NCBI GenBank assembly: GCA_033439265.1
Contig: JAVTVX010000031.1
Coordinates: forward strand, 14,297,001 to 14,361,000
Origin: Dillenia suffruticosa
Lineage: Eukaryota; Streptophyta; Magnoliopsida; Dilleniales; Dilleniaceae
Length of the DNA: 64,000 nt
Reading direction: 5' to 3'
The position numbers were made by a program, and so were the translations under genes. The notes beneath the pieces are model-generated. The model worked only from the letters and a program-made list of their open reading frames with translations, did not search any database and was not told the DNA's origin. Numbering within the stretch: position 1 is the first letter of the stretch; the number at the start of each line of letters is the position of its first letter. Shown here in pieces: positions 60,489 through 64,000 of the stretch.

Positions 60489-60985
60489 GTCATAATTGGG
60501 AGGTTTCGGTGGAACATGTAGAAAGAGTAAAATGGTATGTGCCACATATACGCCATCTTGTTGCAGATGTAAGATGCAGAATGATTGGGGATGATATTCT
60601 GAACGGTGCGTTACTGTCAAAACAACCATGTTGGTTAGCTCTGCACAATATGCTAGTGCATTTATATGCTAGTGCATTTATTCAAGTCGGGTCACGTATC
60701 CTGCCTAAATGTTCTGCTGTTATGAATTACCCATATATAAATGTTGCATTTAAAGGGGTTGAGAGGTCACAGTGATCAGATGAAAGCCTATCACATACAG
60801 ACCTGTTATTGACTATTACTGGGGACAGTGATGGTGATGAGCTTCCTGTATGGACTTGGAGATGGGACTCTTTTGAGCCATTGATGTTCAATGGGAGAAG
60901 CAGGACCGCCAGGGTGGTTGTCAAAAATCTCCAAATTTCAACCTACTCTTGGAAACTGTCTTATGGGAATAAGTACTATTATTAG
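60489..60985 (+). pseudogene. Exon-like coding fragment with one internal stop, family not recognised
   Basis: A TTGGAAGCAG acceptor-like sequence precedes 60,489. From there one frame is open for 95 codons (segments include NWEVSVEHVERVKWYV and VGSRILPKCSAVMNYPYINV). It meets a single TGA at 60,773-60,775 and then stays open in the same frame for 69 more codons (segments DELPVWTWRWDSFEP and TARVVVKNLQ) to a TAG at 60,983-60,985. The amino-acid composition is protein-like, with many Trp and charged residues and little low complexity. I do not recognise the family. It may be a decayed gene fragment; a tandem near-repeat (TATGCTAGTGCATTTAT) sits at about 60,648-60,680. Confidence 0.45.
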
Positions 60986-63104
60986 GGCTTGAATTGCCTA
61001 AGTGGTGAACCTCAAATTGTTTCATGGGGGGAGTAACATTGGACATAGAAATTATTGTTTGTCATGAAGCTCTTTGTTAGTTAAATTGTTGTTACTGATA
61101 ATGGGCCTAGGTTATCGAATTGATTTTGTTGTCTAATGTTTCCATTCTTGTGATTTTTCTATCATAATTTTTATGCTGGTTTGGTTGCAATTGGACTTTT
61201 CTTTTGGTTGTAATGCATTTTTGGACAATGCCCTCTATTGCCTATATATGGTTGTCCTTAATAGACAATTGACAGAGACAGGTTTGGCAGGATCAAAATG
61301 AAGGGCGCCATCATGTGCCGTATCGGTGCAAGTACCTGAAAATAAAATGAAAAACTATATATAATATATAATATATAATATATAATATAGTAATATAATA
61401 ATATTGTAATATACACACACAAATAGTTTCTGTATTATTTTTTAATTATTGTTTATACGTCAGGCTGATGGTTTCTTTCGGCCTTTTAGTCATTTGACTA
61501 TCAAACTTCTATGCTCTAAGTAAGCATCTTTTTGTTTTTTCTATACTGATATTCATAGTTATATTTTAATTAATATAATTTGAATATTTATCATATATAT
61601 TTTTAAAAATAATTTTCTCAACTTAATATTTTTTATTTTTAAATTTTATATTCAAAATTTAATTAAAAAATCAAATATTCTTACTCCGAGTCCACTCTAC
61701 TCAAGTAAGCTTCTGCAATATGTACATGCCTATGTAATAAGCTTATTTGGTGTAACTAAAAAGATAATGTCTCAAATACAAATAGGCTTGAATTTTTGAC
61801 CCTTCTAAAAATTTTAAAAAAATAAAAGATAAAAACCAAAAGTCATCTATGCTAGATCTTTCATTGCTTGAGGGTTCCCCATCGTCTCTTCAACAAAATA
61901 ATTGAAAATAAATAAACAAATAAAGGGTTGTGCTTTTGTGTGGCAATTCCAATTTCTAATTTCTCCTAATCGTGTGTTGGAAGTGGGAGAGAGAATTTGA
62001 GCCACATGGGGTGAAATTAAGACAGATCCACCACAATTCGCGTTAAATAATAATAATAATAAGAAGAAGAAGAAGAAGAAAGGACCTACGGACAAATTCT
62101 ACAACCACCCTAAAGGTGTGCTTGGACGAACGAATCTACAAGCATTCCCAAGGCAAAGTTTACTCTAACAAAAATTATTCTTTTCCTTTTATATATCTAA
62201 ATTATAGAATTTTATCGATGATAATCAGGTTAATAGATAAGAATATTAGATCGATTAATCAAATTTTGAATTTAAAATTTGAGAGTAGAAAAAACTATAT
62301 TCTGAGAACTCTTTTAATTTAGATCCAATAGTGTTAAAATTGAATTAATTATAATATAATTTTAAAATTCGTTTATTTTCATTGATTTTTAATTTTTTTT
62401 TGGAAAAAAGGATAAAAAGGAAGGACAGAGAATTATCCAAAAATAAAAGATTTTTTTTTTTTTTTTGCTTTTCTACCAATTTTATCCCATCATAGACAAC
62501 AATTAGCCTATCGTAAAAAGTAAATATTACCCTCCTATATTTTAGGAGAGAACAAATTACTGAAAGAAGAAAAAAATCAGAAGAATAATATTTTACTTCC
62601 TCTTCTCCACCTAGTCCTACCCCATCTCATAAATTGTAAAAATCTAAGTTGCGGTTGTGGATTATATTAGATGAATTTAAAATTTTTATAATGTCATTAT
62701 TGAAATTTAAAAGTGAAATTTATTTAGAGATGAATGCACCTCAAATCAGTCAAGTCGGAGTTCTCCTGCCAAGGTGGCTGATATTTAAAAAAAAAAAAAA
62801 AAAAAAAGGGGAATCCTCAGAAGTTAGGAATTGGCAAATTTTGAGCAGGAAATACAATAATATAATAAAAAAATTGAAGATAATATGTCAAGGGAGATCA
62901 AGTTTTTATGGGTAGAGCCTAACGGTCACAATCATTTTTTTTCGATCCATTCTTAATTTAAATCTTGGTGTAAAAAAAAAAAAAAAGAAAAAAGAAAAAG
63001 AAAAAATTGAAAGGGAGGTCATGTGAGGGTACGGGTACCGTTCTTAATACGGTCCCCATGGGCTCTGGTCCAAGTTGTCGGCCCACTTTAGAGTTCCCAT
63101 CTTT
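60986..63104. other. Intergenic DNA with microsatellites
   Basis: No gene seen. It contains a TATAATA-type repeat at about 61,353-61,388, an (AAT)n(AAG)n run at about 62,046-62,081, and A/T runs at 62,450-62,466 and 62,788-62,806. Most of the remainder is AT-rich. Confidence 0.55.
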
Positions 63105-63565
63105 TTTCTTTTTTTTTTTTTAATATTTTACAAGGCGAAGACAAATAGCAACAGCAGACAGACCCGGCAAAAATTAACAGAAAGAGAGGGGACTGCTACC
63201 TCCAGGAAGAATCTTCACCTCGGACTCTCTCAAGGCTCTCTTTATCTTCCCGGATAAAATGAAGAATGGAAGGAGGCGGGACGTTTAGCTCAGACACTAC
63301 GGCCCCCACTAGCTTGACCCCAAGAGGCTATATGATCCGCACAGCAATTTGCTTCCTTGAAAATATGTTTAACTATTCAAGAGAGTCCATGACTTCGTTG
63401 CACTCCTTAAGAATGTGGTGAAAGGGATGCTCAGCCTCGGGTAGGTGCTCCAGGAGGTTCATCAGGATGGCGGAGTCGGACTCCACCTCATATTGTCTGA
63501 ACTTTCGTCTCCTGGCCGTCTAAAGACCTTCATTTAGAACCCAAAGCTCAACCATCAGAACTTGG
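63105..63565 (-). mobile_element. 3' end of a second LINE (RNase H-like fragment)
   Basis: On the minus strand, one frame with two stops carries VELWVLNEGL, YEVESDSAILMNLLEHLPEA and HHILKECNEVMDSLE, followed in a shifted frame by FKEANCCADHIASWGQ. These are the final RNase H helices of plant L1-type LINEs. The T run at about 63,108-63,121 on the plus strand would be the poly(A) tail at the element's 3' end. It is 5' truncated near 63,565. Confidence 0.75.
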
Positions 63566-64000
63566 GCCTTCCTATCTTCAATTATTCCTAGCAATGAGCT
63601 ATATTTCAAACTATCATCATTCATTTCATTTAAAAGTCTCTACTTCAAAATCGAAACTCCTCTTTATATCAAAAAAATCTTCAATTTTTCAGCACTTGAA
63701 AAAAATAAAAAAAAATACTTAAGATATAGAAATTATTTTCTTGAGAAGTCCCAATAATTATGAATTTAGAATCTTATAATGACATTCAGGATGATTATTA
63801 CTAAATATTTTTTATATAATATTAAAGAGATCAAATCAGATATAAATTAAATAAATTAAAATTTTCATAATAATTTAACATGGTTTAAAAAATTTTTTGT
63901 TTGATTTGAAATATATTTTAACTAATTTAATTTTTAAATATTTTAATTTTTTTATTAATTTAAATTATCTTATAAAATTTAGTTTATTTAATATATTAAA
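63566..64000. other. AT-rich end of window
   Basis: Low-complexity A/T DNA; nothing recognised. Confidence 0.6.

Noticed and set aside
1-64000. A biosynthetic gene cluster or new multi-gene system
   Set aside because: The recognised host genes (SS3, ATPC1, a GON-4-like gene, an R3-MYB gene and one small unknown gene) have unrelated roles and ordinary intergenic spacing. Nothing in the sequence ties them into one system.

Overview
This is a window of nuclear DNA from a flowering plant, almost certainly a eudicot. The reasons are AT-rich intergenic DNA, GT/AG introns up to 7 kb, a chloroplast-targeted nuclear gene, a 16-exon starch synthase III gene of dicot type, and degraded hAT, Ty3/gypsy and LINE elements. 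I cannot name the species. All exon boundaries were worked out by hand from splice signals, reading-frame phase and protein family conservation; there is no transcript evidence.

Layout. At 0-2.6 kb there is repeat-rich intergenic DNA. At 2,780-16,795 (minus) lies an apparently intact soluble starch synthase III gene with 16 coding exons and 1,220 residues, and a TATA-like box at about 16.93 kb. At 17-22.4 kb there is AT-rich intergenic DNA with degenerate retroelement-like sequence. At 22,406-25,395 there is a decayed hAT transposon with a near-perfect 8-bp target duplication. At 25,894-26,190 (plus) there is a small conserved plant gene of unknown function. At 26.2-30.7 kb I see no gene, only tandem duplications. 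At 30,689-31,819 (minus) there is an intronless gene for the chloroplast ATP synthase gamma subunit. At 32,430-49,258 (minus) there is an 8-exon gene for a nuclear GON-4-like SANT protein of 1,285 residues; its 7.2-kb fourth intron holds an antisense Ty3/gypsy chromovirus that itself carries a solo LTR. At 50.7-55.25 kb (plus) there is a damaged L1-type LINE with probable target duplications. At 56,913-57,356 (plus) there is a 3-exon single-repeat R3-MYB gene of the CAPRICE/TRIPTYCHON type. At 60.5-61.0 kb there is an exon-like fragment with one internal stop, and at 63.1-63.6 kb the 3' end of a second LINE (minus).

The host genes do not form a pathway cluster. Starch synthase III and the ATP synthase gamma subunit both act in plastids (starch synthesis and photophosphorylation), the GON-4-like and R3-MYB proteins are nuclear regulators, and their neighbourhood looks like ordinary plant gene order. 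I found no CRISPR array, operon, rRNA, convincing tRNA or new multi-gene system. The most informative features are structural: a 128-bp tandem duplication that copied the 3' splice site of starch synthase III exon 10, a datable nested insertion in the chromovirus, and a LINE whose reverse transcriptase core was replaced by a 23-bp filler copied from nearby.
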